NCBI GenBank assembly: GCA_041392835.1
Contig: JAWKLF010000003.1
Coordinates: forward strand, 304,369 to 368,368
Length of the DNA stretch: 64,000 bases
Source: OLB11 sp041392835
GTDB lineage: Bacteria; Bacteroidota; Bacteroidia; Chitinophagales; Chitinophagaceae
Reading direction: 5' to 3'
Numbering within the stretch: position 1 is the stretch's first letter; every line of letters begins with the position of its first letter. The notes beneath the pieces are model-generated. The model did not search any database, had not been told where the DNA came from, and saw only the letters and a program-made list of their open reading frames with translations. A program made the position numbers and the translations under genes. Positions 51,319 to 60,312 of the stretch are shown in pieces.

Positions 51319-52215
51319 ATGACCTTAACTATTTTAGGAAACAATTCGGCTTTACCAGCATTTGGAAGGCATCCAACAGCACAGTATTTGGAACATCAAA
51401 ATCATGCTTATCTTATAGATTGTGGAGAAGGCACTCAGATGCAATTGCAACTTTACAAGAAAAAAAGAGGTGCTATACATTATATATTTATAAGCCATAT
51501 ACATGGTGACCATTATTTAGGTTTGGTGGGCTTGTTGAGTAGTTTTGCATTATTGGGTCGTACTCAAGATTTATATATTTTTTGTCCCAAAGAAATAAAA
51601 AATTATATTGAAGTACAACTAACGTGGGATTTAGGATACACAATACATTATGATTTTTTAGACACACAAGAAGAACGGATTTTGGTCGATAATAAAACTA
51701 TGCAAGTAAAGTGTTTCCCGGTTTCGCATAGTGTACCAACCCATGGATTTCTATTCGTAGAGAAAAAGAAAAAAAGAAAATTGGTACCTCAAAAAATTCA
51801 ATCATTTGAGATACCCAAATACTTCTATAATCAATTGAGCGAAGGTGCAGATTATATAAAAAAAGATGGAACCATTATTAAAAATTCGGAACTAACAACC
51901 GAAGGTTCAAAACCGAGAATATATGCCTATGCAGCTGATACATGTTATGATGAAAAAATAATTGAATACGTACAACACGCCCACGTACTTTATCATGAAA
52001 CTACTTACATGCAAGCCGATATAGAAAAGGCAAAATTGCGCATGCATAGTACTACCGAACAGGCTGCTACTTTGGCACTAAAGGCTCAAGTAGATACCTT
52101 GCTTATTGGACATTTTTCTTCAAAATACAAGAAGCTGGAACCCTTACTGGAGGAATGTAAAAGTGTATTTGAAAATACTCAATTAGCTATAGAAGGCTTT
52201 GAAATTACTATATAG
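51319..52215 (+). CDS. rnz: Ribonuclease Z
   Basis: Metallo-beta-lactamase fold endonuclease that trims tRNA 3' ends. LGNNSALPAFGRHPTAQYL at the N-terminus, the metal motif SHIHGDHYLG (59-68), the PVSHSVPTHGF exosite region, the Asp in YAADTCYDEKII and the GHFSSKY His near the C-terminus. 298 residues, typical. Start at the ATG at 51319. Confidence 0.95.
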   Translation: MTLTILGNNSALPAFGRHPTAQYLEHQNHAYLIDCGEGTQMQLQLYKKKRGAIHYIFISHIHGDHYLGLVGLLSSFALLGRTQDLYIFCPKEIKNYIEVQLTWDLGYTIHYDFLDTQEERILVDNKTMQVKCFPVSHSVPTHGFLFVEKKKKRKLVPQKIQSFEIPKYFYNQLSEGADYIKKDGTIIKNSELTTEGSKPRIYAYAADTCYDEKIIEYVQHAHVLYHETTYMQADIEKAKLRMHSTTEQAATLALKAQVDTLLIGHFSSKYKKLEPLLEECKSVFENTQLAIEGFEITI

Positions 52216-52408
52216 TATTTTCTATTTTTTTTAAATTGCGATTTAAGATATAAAGGCCCAATTGGCTGACTTTTTTCATTGTACTAAGGCTGCTATTGTC
52301 TCGGTATTATACTTGAAAAATTGGATTATTAATGATTCGTTTAGCATAACTTGGGTTTGTTCTGATTTGGAAAATATTTTTTGGTATGAAAATTGTTATA
52401 AGCTACGT

Positions 52409-52546
52409 ATGAATACACTACTCATTTTTTGTTTACCCATTGTAGCATATACTCTTTATGGATTTGGAAGTATGTTTATCATGTACTTTGAACATGTAAA
52501 AACACAACGATATTTTAGAAGTTTGATAAAAAATAAATCAAATTAG
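52409..52546 (+). CDS. Possible 45-residue membrane peptide
   Basis: MNTLLIFCLPIVAYTLYGFG is hydrophobic and would span the membrane once; a short basic tail (KTQRYFRSLIKNKSN) follows. The frame is open upstream only from TTG codons, so the ATG at 52409 is the best start. It overlaps the convergent glycosyltransferase gene by 9 bp. Support is weak: no recognised family and no clear promoter. Confidence 0.3.
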   Translation: MNTLLIFCLPIVAYTLYGFGSMFIMYFEHVKTQRYFRSLIKNKSN

Positions 52547-53650
52547 TTCAACTAATTTCTTTATTTGAACATGAGGAAAATAATCCTTTATGAATGCGTT
52601 TCTTTCATTTAAAGTTGATTGAACTAAGGGCTCTTTTATATATGCTTGTATTAATTGTTTACAATCCTTTTCATTTTCAAAAACATGAACTGCTTTATCC
52701 AGAGTAGTACCTATTATCATATTTTTATTAACGAGTATGTGTCTTCCCAGACAAAGGCTTTCAACTAATTTTAGTTTCATGCCTGTAGTTTGAAAAGTTG
52801 GTAGTACTATTATTTGAGCATTTTGAATCAGATTTTTCATTTCTATTTCAGATGGGTCAGCAATGATGTGAATAGTATCCGAAACGAAATTTTTGAGAGT
52901 GTGATGTGGACTTTTGCCAGCAATAACAAGTGGCGTTGAAAGTGTATTAAACACTTTAGTACATAAAAATTTTACAGCATCTATATTTTCTTGCACTCTC
53001 AGATTGCCATGATATAGACAATAAGCACCCAATCCTGATACAGTTTGTATATCTTGATAAGGATGAAATGCGTGTAGCAACACAATTGTATGCCGTGGAT
53101 ATAGCGATTTGAAAAATGCAAAATCGTGAGCTGCTATTGGCAAAAAAGCTTGTGCTCTATGTAATTTTTTTTCATAGCACCTTAATTTTAATGATTCTAT
53201 TGCAAAAAATATTTTTTTCAGTATTGAAGATTCACTTTTGTACAAGGCTTTATAATAGTGCTGTTCTACATTGTGTAATCTTACAATTTTATATCGATTT
53301 TCTAAGAGACTATGATTTAAATAATAGGTAGTATGTATACCCTCAAAAAGGATAGGGGCTTTGTTCCTTAAAAGATTTTTTAGCAATGTTTTATTTCTTC
53401 GGCTATAAACAATAAACGGTTTGATTGAAATTATACTAAGTATATTTTTTTTTCGAGGATAGTAGGTAACACTTTTGCAATACTGATTTAGCTCGCTTTG
53501 CTCACTCTTACTATCATATTGAAAACAGTGTAAGTGTATATCATATCCTTCGAGATGTAGTGCTTTTATTTTATAAAAAATATCAATTACGCCACCATAG
53601 TTGGCGGGGTAGGGAATGTCTAACGATACTATGTTAATTATTTTATTCAA
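52538..53650 (-). CDS. Glycosyltransferase, GT4-like
   Basis: GT-B type glycosyltransferase of about 370 residues. The fold starts IINIVSLDIPYPANYGGVID, the usual N-terminal donor-fold loop; the C-terminal half has YHGNLRVQENIDAVKFL, LVIAGKSPHH and VLPTFQTTGMKLKLVESLCLGRHIL (GT4-like Glu). The best start is the TTG at 53648-53650, which overlaps the upstream gene's stop by 8 bp; the frame runs further but starts only at another TTG. Acceptor and donor are unknown. Part of a surface-glycan cluster. Confidence 0.8.
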   Translation of the reverse strand: MNKIINIVSLDIPYPANYGGVIDIFYKIKALHLEGYDIHLHCFQYDSKSEQSELNQYCKSVTYYPRKKNILSIISIKPFIVYSRRNKTLLKNLLRNKAPILFEGIHTTYYLNHSLLENRYKIVRLHNVEQHYYKALYKSESSILKKIFFAIESLKLRCYEKKLHRAQAFLPIAAHDFAFFKSLYPRHTIVLLHAFHPYQDIQTVSGLGAYCLYHGNLRVQENIDAVKFLCTKVFNTLSTPLVIAGKSPHHTLKNFVSDTIHIIADPSEIEMKNLIQNAQIIVLPTFQTTGMKLKLVESLCLGRHILVNKNMIIGTTLDKAVHVFENEKDCKQLIQAYIKEPLVQSTLNERNAFIKDYFPHVQIKKLVELI

Positions 53651-54740
53651 GTATTTTTTTATAAACGGATAAAAGTGTTTTTTCTTGTTCTTGCCAATTG
53701 TATTTTTTTCTGGCAACCATACAATTTTGTTGGAGCCTTAAATAGTACTCTACATCAGATAGCAATTTTTGAAGACCTTTTACAATATAATCTGGCTCGG
53801 GTTTGTCTATTAAATAGGCAATCTCAACTTCGTTATTGATGCTGGCATATTCAGGAAAATTCATTGCCAATTGAGGTACTGCACTATGCATATAATCAAA
53901 AAAACGATTTGCCAAAGACAAATAATTACTTTGACATGTATTGGAAAATATCGAAATGCCGATATATGCATTTTGAGTAAATTCAATTAATTGATTTGGG
54001 GGCACATAACCTTTAAATTCTATTTTATCACTTACTTGATAAGTTTTGGCCATAGCAATAGCTTGTTCAAAAAAATTGCCATCGCCACAAACTATAAGTT
54101 TAGCATGTATATGTTGCATAGCAGGTATTAGTTGTTCAAAGCACCTTCCTTCGTTAACAGCTCCTTGATATAAAATATATTTTTCTTTATGTGACTTTAT
54201 TTCATAGGGTCTTAATACTGTTGCATTTCTAACTACAGGATACTGACGCTGATACATTCTGAAAAATTCGGCTGCATATTGGCTTCCTATAGTATAACCA
54301 AATTCAAATTGGGGTACAGCTTTTTTTTCGATGGCTTTCCAAATAGCATATATAGAAGGTCTGGAAATAATTTCTTCCATTTCGCAAAAAAGTTCATGCG
54401 CATCATATACTCTCGCTTTTCTTTTCAGTTTGGAAGCATAAAGACATGGTAATATGGTATCTAAATCCGTTGCATTGACAACATCAAAGGATTGAAACAA
54501 CAAAAAGAAAAATAAACGAATATTATATTCTATATAAAGAAATTTTCCTTTTTCAAAAAAGCAATAAATACGTTTTTGTTGAAAAGCTTTTTGATTGAGT
54601 GGTTTGGATTTTGTTCTTTTCCTACCTACCAAAAGAACTTCATAATTTGCTTCAGCCAGCGAAGTACAAATACGTATCATACGCTGGTCATACGTTAAAT
54701 CATTCGTAACAGCACAAATTATTTTTTTTCCTTTTGCCAT
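53643..54740 (-). CDS. Glycosyltransferase, GT4 family
   Basis: 365 residues. N-terminal AVTNDLTYDQRMIRICTSLAE, then VNATDLDTILPCLYASKL and VYDAHELFCEM, which are typical of GT4 enzymes of capsule and O-antigen loci. C-terminal YQGAVNEGRCFEQLIPAM, LIVCGDGNFFEQA, FKGYVPPNQLIEF and FFDYMHSAVPQLAMNFPEY give the donor site. It overlaps its neighbours by 8 and 22 bp, so the three genes on this strand form one operon. Confidence 0.85.
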   Translation of the reverse strand: MAKGKKIICAVTNDLTYDQRMIRICTSLAEANYEVLLVGRKRTKSKPLNQKAFQQKRIYCFFEKGKFLYIEYNIRLFFFLLFQSFDVVNATDLDTILPCLYASKLKRKARVYDAHELFCEMEEIISRPSIYAIWKAIEKKAVPQFEFGYTIGSQYAAEFFRMYQRQYPVVRNATVLRPYEIKSHKEKYILYQGAVNEGRCFEQLIPAMQHIHAKLIVCGDGNFFEQAIAMAKTYQVSDKIEFKGYVPPNQLIEFTQNAYIGISIFSNTCQSNYLSLANRFFDYMHSAVPQLAMNFPEYASINNEVEIAYLIDKPEPDYIVKGLQKLLSDVEYYLRLQQNCMVARKKYNWQEQEKTLLSVYKKILE

Positions 54741-55474
54741 GTTTTTGAAAAAAATAGTTTTTGATTATTTACAAATGCATAGGGTGGTTCAAAGCCTGGC
54801 ATAAAGGTAGCTCTTATATGTCTTTGAATTTTTTCACTATCCCAGTTTAAATCAATTTCTTTTATAGCATTTATTTCATTTCTATAATGTAAAGAAGAGC
54901 CTCGAGTATTGATAAGGCTTTCTTGAGAAATACGTTGAAAGGTATTTGTGACTATTGAAGTCAAACTTTCTTTAAATAAAATACAAGACTGTTCAAATGT
55001 GATTTTATAAAGGTCTTCTACCCAGCAATTTTCTGGTATTGAAAATCGTTTTTCAGCAACAATGTCTCCATGATCAATTTGTGTATCCATAATATGTATA
55101 GTGGTGCCAAATTCCTTTTTTTGATCTAAGAGCGCAAAAGAAAACTGATTACAACCTCGGTATTCTGGAAGTGGTGCCATATGTAAATTAAAAGCTGTTT
55201 GAGCTCTTGAAATATGTTCAGGCTTTAATATCTCGTGATGTTGTACTGAAATTAGTATATCACAGGGCGGTATATCATGGATTGAGTTTAATAATGGGAT
55301 ATTATTTTTTTTTGCCAAATCGGAAATGTCATATTCACCATCAAAGGCTGCATTAAACTTTGTTAAAACGCCTATTATATCTATGTTTAAAGCACTTTTT
55401 TGGGCTATTAAATGTTGCAAGCAATAATATCCTATAGGCTTTGAGCCCAAGAAAATTATTTTTTGATTTTTCAT
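54719..55474 (-). CDS. Formyltransferase-fold protein (Fmt/ArnA N-terminal type)
   Basis: About 251 residues from the ATG at 55474 (MKNQKIIFLGSKPIGYYCL). The formyl-transferase signature is present: FNLHMAPLPEYRGCNQFSFAL with its Asn-x-His, GTTIHIMDTQIDHGDIVAE with the catalytic Asp. It is shorter than methionyl-tRNA formyltransferase (about 310) and lacks its C-terminal domain, so it most likely N-formylates a sugar amine during glycan synthesis. It heads a divergent glycosyltransferase operon. Confidence 0.85.
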   Translation of the reverse strand: MKNQKIIFLGSKPIGYYCLQHLIAQKSALNIDIIGVLTKFNAAFDGEYDISDLAKKNNIPLLNSIHDIPPCDILISVQHHEILKPEHISRAQTAFNLHMAPLPEYRGCNQFSFALLDQKKEFGTTIHIMDTQIDHGDIVAEKRFSIPENCWVEDLYKITFEQSCILFKESLTSIVTNTFQRISQESLINTRGSSLHYRNEINAIKEIDLNWDSEKIQRHIRATFMPGFEPPYAFVNNQKLFFSKTWQKEKK

Positions 55475-55478
55475 TGCG

Positions 55479-55486
55479 CAAAAATA
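55479..55486 (-). promoter_or_regulatory. Formyltransferase operon promoter, -7 element (predicts leaderless mRNA)
   Basis: CAAAAATA on the plus strand is TATTTTTG on the minus strand, a full TAnnTTTG match ending 4 nt before the ATG at 55474. The divergent glycosyltransferase gene starts only 32 bp away, with a TTATTTTG (7 of 8) element at 55491-55498 on the plus strand. Confidence 0.5.
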
Positions 55487-55506
55487 GTTTTTATTTTGAG
55501 CATTAT

Positions 55507-56715
55507 ATGCCAATTAAAATTTTAATTCTTACACCACGAATACCATTTCCACTACGAGATGGTGGTGCTATTGCTATGCATCAAACTATTGAAGCATTGG
55601 TGCAGCAGGGTTGCGAGGTGAGTTTGTTGGCTATGAATACCAAAAGACATTGGATCGATACTTCACTTTTACCACCCTTGTATCAGCAATTGGCGTTTTT
55701 TGAATCAGCCTACATCAATAATTCAATCAATCCGTTTTCTGCTTTTTTAAATATGTTTACGGATAAGTCCTATAATGTTTCTCGATTTCAGGATAAAAAA
55801 TTTCAACAAAAACTCATTGCTATTCTTCAGAGTAAACATTTTGATTTTATTCTTTTTGAAAGTATTTATACAACACCTTATTTTGAAACAGTAAAAAATC
55901 ACTCAAAGGCAGTGACTCTTTGTAGAATGCATAATATAGAATTTCAGATTTGGGAAAAACTATATTTGAATGAAAATAATATTTTTAAACGAGCGTATTT
56001 AAAAATGCTGACAAATCGATTAAAAAATTATGAGTTGGACATGCTAAGAAACTTCGATTTGTTGTTACCTATTTCAAAAGATGAACTTAGTATATTGAAT
56101 GATTTAAAATATGAAAAAACATTTTATTTACCTTTTGCAGTTAGTGTAGATTCAATCGAAATGCAGGAATCATACGAAAAAGATAGTTGTTATCATATTG
56201 GAAGTATGGATTGGCAGCCTAATATAGAAGGTGTCAATTGGTTTGTAAAAAATGTATGGAGTGAAATTTCGGCATCTTTAAATGGAGTTACCCTCTATTT
56301 AGCAGGCAAAAATATGCCTCAAAAATTTCTTCATGCTTTTAAAGATTTACCGATTAAAGTAGTTGGCGAAGTAGAAGATTTTATTTCATTTAGTATGTCA
56401 AAAAATATCATGATAGTGCCTTTGCTATCTGGAGCTGGTGTACGAATAAAAATACTTGAAGCAATGGCTTTAGGAAAAACAATAATTTCTACAAGCGTTG
56501 GTGTATCAGGTATTGACGTAGTTAATGAAAAAAATATTTTAATTGCAAATACAGCAAATGAATTTGAAAAGTATTTGGCAAAGTGTTTTTATGACGCTTC
56601 TTTTTCAAAAAAGATTGGTCAAGAGGCTAAAGTTTTTATTCAAAAAAATTATGATAGAAATGAGATATATAATTCATTTTTGACCGTTTTAAAAACTATG
56701 ATTTCCGTTGAGTAG
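55507..56715 (+). CDS. Glycosyltransferase, GT4 family
   Basis: 402 residues from the ATG at 55507 (MPIKILILTPRIPFPLRDGG). ILTPRIPFPLRDGGAIAMHQTIEAL is the N-terminal loop and helix of this group; LCRMHNIEFQIW follows. The C-terminal half has GSMDWQPNIEGVNWFVKNVW, LYLAGKNMP and IVPLLSGAGVRIKILEAMALGKTIIST with the catalytic-site Glu. It overlaps the next gene by 8 bp. Donor unknown. Confidence 0.85.
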   Translation: MPIKILILTPRIPFPLRDGGAIAMHQTIEALVQQGCEVSLLAMNTKRHWIDTSLLPPLYQQLAFFESAYINNSINPFSAFLNMFTDKSYNVSRFQDKKFQQKLIAILQSKHFDFILFESIYTTPYFETVKNHSKAVTLCRMHNIEFQIWEKLYLNENNIFKRAYLKMLTNRLKNYELDMLRNFDLLLPISKDELSILNDLKYEKTFYLPFAVSVDSIEMQESYEKDSCYHIGSMDWQPNIEGVNWFVKNVWSEISASLNGVTLYLAGKNMPQKFLHAFKDLPIKVVGEVEDFISFSMSKNIMIVPLLSGAGVRIKILEAMALGKTIISTSVGVSGIDVVNEKNILIANTANEFEKYLAKCFYDASFSKKIGQEAKVFIQKNYDRNEIYNSFLTVLKTMISVE

Positions 56716-57874
56716 AAAAAAAATTGTTGTTTTGTTGTCTCGTTTTCCATTTCCTTTATATAAAGGAGACAAGCTGCGTGCATATCATCAAATAACTACA
56801 TTAAGCAAGCATGCAGATGTTTATTTAATAGCTTTGAGCGATGAAAATATAACTGAGAATTCTTTATTGGCTTTACAACCATTCTGCAAGGATATAAAAA
56901 TTTTTAGATTGTCTTTGCTTTCAAGATTGTATCATTCTCTCTTTGCTTTAATAAAAATGTGGCCTTTGCAGCTTGGTTATTTTTACAATCATAAAATTCA
57001 GAAAGCCATACACCATGATATACAAAGGATAGAGCCTGATGTGGTTTATGCACAATTAGCAAGAACATACTTTTATATAAAGGATATAAAGTTTAAAAAA
57101 GTTTTAGATTTTCAAGATTGCTTTTCTGAAAATTATAGAAGACTAAGTATGACAAGCAATTGGTTTAAAGCCAATTTTTATAGAGTTGAAAGCAAGCGTT
57201 TGTCTAAAATAGAAAAAGAAATTTTAGATACTTTTGATAATACAACCATTATTTCTAAACGTGATCAATTGATGTTGCCACCATCTGAAAAAAGTTGTAC
57301 TATAGTTAGTAATGGCGTAGACGAATCTTTTTTTACATCGCCTCAATTAGATAAAAAATATGATATACTCTTTGTAGGTAATCTTTCTTACGAGCCTAAT
57401 ATTCAAGCAGTATCGTATTTAGCTCAGCATATAGTGCCCCTCTTGCTTGTTGAGTTTCCCTTATTAAAAGTAGCAATAGTTGGTGCTTCGCCCTCACAAA
57501 AGATTATTTCTTTAGCAAATAAAAATGTTCAGATTGTTGGCTTTGTGGAAGATGTAAAAATGTATTATGCAGCGTCAAAAGTATTTGTTGCCCCTATATT
57601 TTCTGGTGGCGGTTTGCAAAATAAAATCTTAGAGGCCATGGCTATTGGGCTTCCATGCGTTACCACACCTCTTGTCAATGAGTCCTTACATGCACAGGAA
57701 GGTAAGGAAATATTGGTAGCTGACACTGCATTAGATTTTTGTAATAAAATAAAACTATTGTTAGTAGATACTGCTATTTCTGATGCTATTAGCAAGCAAG
57801 CAAAGCAAAAGATGATGCATGAATACAGATGGGAAGAGGTCAATAAAACTTTGCTTGAAGTATTACTCAATTAA
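56708..57874 (+). CDS. Glycosyltransferase, GT4 family
   Basis: 388 residues starting from TTG at 56708 (reads MSRKKIVVLLSRFPFPLYKGD), overlapping the upstream gene. Similar in layout to it: LLSRFPFPLYKGDKLRAYHQ, LDFQDCFSENYRR, FVGNLSYEPNIQAVSYL, FVAPIFSGGGLQNKILEAMAIGLP. The DFQDCFSENYRR segment resembles sugar transferases of the TIGR03087/PEP-CTERM-associated type, a weak hint only. It overlaps the convergent DUF5686 gene by 4 bp. Confidence 0.82.
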   Translation: MSRKKIVVLLSRFPFPLYKGDKLRAYHQITTLSKHADVYLIALSDENITENSLLALQPFCKDIKIFRLSLLSRLYHSLFALIKMWPLQLGYFYNHKIQKAIHHDIQRIEPDVVYAQLARTYFYIKDIKFKKVLDFQDCFSENYRRLSMTSNWFKANFYRVESKRLSKIEKEILDTFDNTTIISKRDQLMLPPSEKSCTIVSNGVDESFFTSPQLDKKYDILFVGNLSYEPNIQAVSYLAQHIVPLLLVEFPLLKVAIVGASPSQKIISLANKNVQIVGFVEDVKMYYAASKVFVAPIFSGGGLQNKILEAMAIGLPCVTTPLVNESLHAQEGKEILVADTALDFCNKIKLLLVDTAISDAISKQAKQKMMHEYRWEEVNKTLLEVLLN

Positions 57875-60294
57875 TGCCAAGTATTTTTATGTTTGTCATA
57901 AAAATCAAGACCAAATTTTATTTGTATAGGTTTTGTTTGTTGATTGGATAAGCTCGAAACTACATATACACCAAACTTAATTTGTTCATTAAAAATATGT
58001 ACAATTTTTTCCAAGCCAGCATATGCCTCAATATATTTCACATTAGATGATGGTATGTAAAGCATGCCAGCTCCAGCCACTTCTAATATGTTTATTTTTT
58101 TTATGATTGGTATTTTATTTATGATAGCACCATTAAAATCATGTTTAAAATGGCCTTCATAAAATCGTTTAAAAATAGGAAAGGTGCTGTCTAATAATTG
58201 AAAACTGAGTAATGGATTATTAAAAAGGTATGGGTTGCCCCTACTAATAAATTTATAATCAATATATTCTAACTTTTTTTGATTATGAAACATACCACTA
58301 TAAAGACGATAATTAGAAATGCCTGCTAAACCCAATTTTATTTTTTGGTATAGCCCAAACTCTACATAGTCAAAATTTATTTTACTATTGAATAAGCCTG
58401 GAACACCTTTTCGCCATGTAAGATAGGCAGTAGGGTATTTGGAACCTAAAATGGTTTTCTCATAGGGCTCTCTTAAATACTTTTGAAAAGGAGTATATTC
58501 AAATGTTGTAGTAAAATAAAAAGCGTTGTACGGTTCAAAGTCTATAGGCTTAGTAAAAAAGGGACTATCATTAAACAAGCTATCATATTGATAAGTAAGT
58601 TTTAAATAGGTTAATGGCTCTCTTCTTGAAAATTCAATTTTATTAATAATATTAAATCCATTGAATAGTTCTACTCCATGCTCTGATTCAATTTTTTTGT
58701 TTAAGTAAAAATTGTTTCGTCTAAAAAGATTGACATAAGAATCGCCTGAGAAAATAAATTCAAAGTTTTTTCCGATATTATTTCTCACATAACCCTGACT
58801 AAAAGGATTATATCGATAATATGTTCTAACGTTTCCTAAGAAGTCTTTATTCTTTAGTCCATAGCTTATGTCGGCCGATATAATATATTTCTTTTTGTTC
58901 TTTTGTGTTTTACTTAAATCTCCACCATAAGCAATTCGAGTGCCTCCAGGCAATAACAACCTAACAGTTCCCAACGCAGGATAGATATTCCAACTAATAT
59001 CTTTTTCACGGTTATAAAAACCAGGTCCTGTAAACAATACCTCTTGCCATTGAATTTTATTGTATTGTTTATCTACTGAATCAAAATAGGCTTTTGAATG
59101 AGTAGCTTTATATGTACTATCAGTGTATTGAATGTATTTTATTTCATTTTCGGTAAGTGGAATTTTTCTTGTAGTATTCCAAAAACTGCTATCTTTTTCA
59201 TAAGCACTTATTGTTGTTGTGCTAAGTTCATTGTTGAAGTATTTTTTATTAAAAACAGTATCTAAAATATAGTTATCATAATTTACAATTGTTTTTCCAC
59301 TTGCTTTGGTTTTGTTGCCATATGTGGTATATGAAAAAGATTGATCCACAAGCATCCATGCTTTATGTTGCACAAAATCATACTCCTGATGTACACTAAA
59401 AGTTTTATATTCAGGCATGTGATAGGATGGTAAATTGTATTCGGCTTCTAATATTGCCCAAGATGTATCTATTATACTAAGTTGGCCATCTAAAAGAGAA
59501 TTTCCCATTCGAGATGGCGAAAATCTAATAGTATAAATTTTGTAGTTGTTTTTTTTAATTATTTGAAGTGTCTTGTATTTGTATGCTATAAGCCCACTAT
59601 AGCTTATAGGTGATAAGAATGGCATTTCAGACACTGAGGGAACTTGCAATAAGTTTTCATACAAATTAAAATCTCCATCGGTTGTTGTTAAATAAAAAAG
59701 AGTTTCTTTCTCACCTCTATTTTTCACAGCATTTCTTGTTTCTTTTATTTTATTGGGGTATTGATAGTCTACATGGAGGAGTATTTCACTCAAACTATTC
59801 ATTTTGTTTTCTATGCTATCCTTCTTTTTCTGTTTGTTTTTTTCTTCACTTGCTTTGATATATAAATCAACAGCATAGCTTTTAATAGCATGTAGTTTGT
59901 TGCTTTTATTTTCTATTACATTCCTAATAATATCTTCTGCATTGTCTTTTTTACTACTTGTTATTTTAATTTCATTCAAACTTTTTTTATTTTCAAGAAG
60001 TAATATGTGTTGAAGCTTCGTTGTTTTGTCTAATATTAATTTTACTTTTTTGGTTTCATATCCTAATAAGCTAATGACCAATTCATATTCATTTTCGTAA
60101 AGTTTAAATTTAAAATAACCACTTTCATCTGTTCGAGTGCCTATTTGGTTTCCTTTTATTTGTACTGTAGCAAAAGCTAAGGGCTCCAGTTTGCTATTCG
60201 TTACTACACCTTCTAAAATTAGCTGCTGAGCCAAAGACTTTTCGGCTATAAATAGGAAAAAAGAACAAAAAAATATTTTCAGTAATCGAAACAT
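57871..60294 (-). CDS. DUF5686 / carboxypeptidase-regulatory-like outer-membrane protein
   Basis: 807 residues. Signal peptide (ends AEKSLAQ), then a carboxypeptidase-regulatory-like beta domain at about 25-100 (LEGVVTNSKLEPLAFATVQIKG, DESGYFKFKL). From about 110 the DUF5686 region: ALSNIIRNVIE-like AEDIIRNVIENKSNK, YAVDLYIKASEEKN, SEMPFLSPISYSGLIAYKYK, and a long C-terminal beta-barrel-like section ending KFGLDFYDKHKNTW. Widespread and uncharacterised in Bacteroidota. It lies 18 nt behind a TonB-type barrel gene, probably in one operon. Confidence 0.85.
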   Translation of the reverse strand: MFRLLKIFFCSFFLFIAEKSLAQQLILEGVVTNSKLEPLAFATVQIKGNQIGTRTDESGYFKFKLYENEYELVISLLGYETKKVKLILDKTTKLQHILLLENKKSLNEIKITSSKKDNAEDIIRNVIENKSNKLHAIKSYAVDLYIKASEEKNKQKKKDSIENKMNSLSEILLHVDYQYPNKIKETRNAVKNRGEKETLFYLTTTDGDFNLYENLLQVPSVSEMPFLSPISYSGLIAYKYKTLQIIKKNNYKIYTIRFSPSRMGNSLLDGQLSIIDTSWAILEAEYNLPSYHMPEYKTFSVHQEYDFVQHKAWMLVDQSFSYTTYGNKTKASGKTIVNYDNYILDTVFNKKYFNNELSTTTISAYEKDSSFWNTTRKIPLTENEIKYIQYTDSTYKATHSKAYFDSVDKQYNKIQWQEVLFTGPGFYNREKDISWNIYPALGTVRLLLPGGTRIAYGGDLSKTQKNKKKYIISADISYGLKNKDFLGNVRTYYRYNPFSQGYVRNNIGKNFEFIFSGDSYVNLFRRNNFYLNKKIESEHGVELFNGFNIINKIEFSRREPLTYLKLTYQYDSLFNDSPFFTKPIDFEPYNAFYFTTTFEYTPFQKYLREPYEKTILGSKYPTAYLTWRKGVPGLFNSKINFDYVEFGLYQKIKLGLAGISNYRLYSGMFHNQKKLEYIDYKFISRGNPYLFNNPLLSFQLLDSTFPIFKRFYEGHFKHDFNGAIINKIPIIKKINILEVAGAGMLYIPSSNVKYIEAYAGLEKIVHIFNEQIKFGVYVVSSLSNQQTKPIQIKFGLDFYDKHKNTWH

Positions 60295-60312
60295 AGTTAT
60301 ATCAAATCCTTA

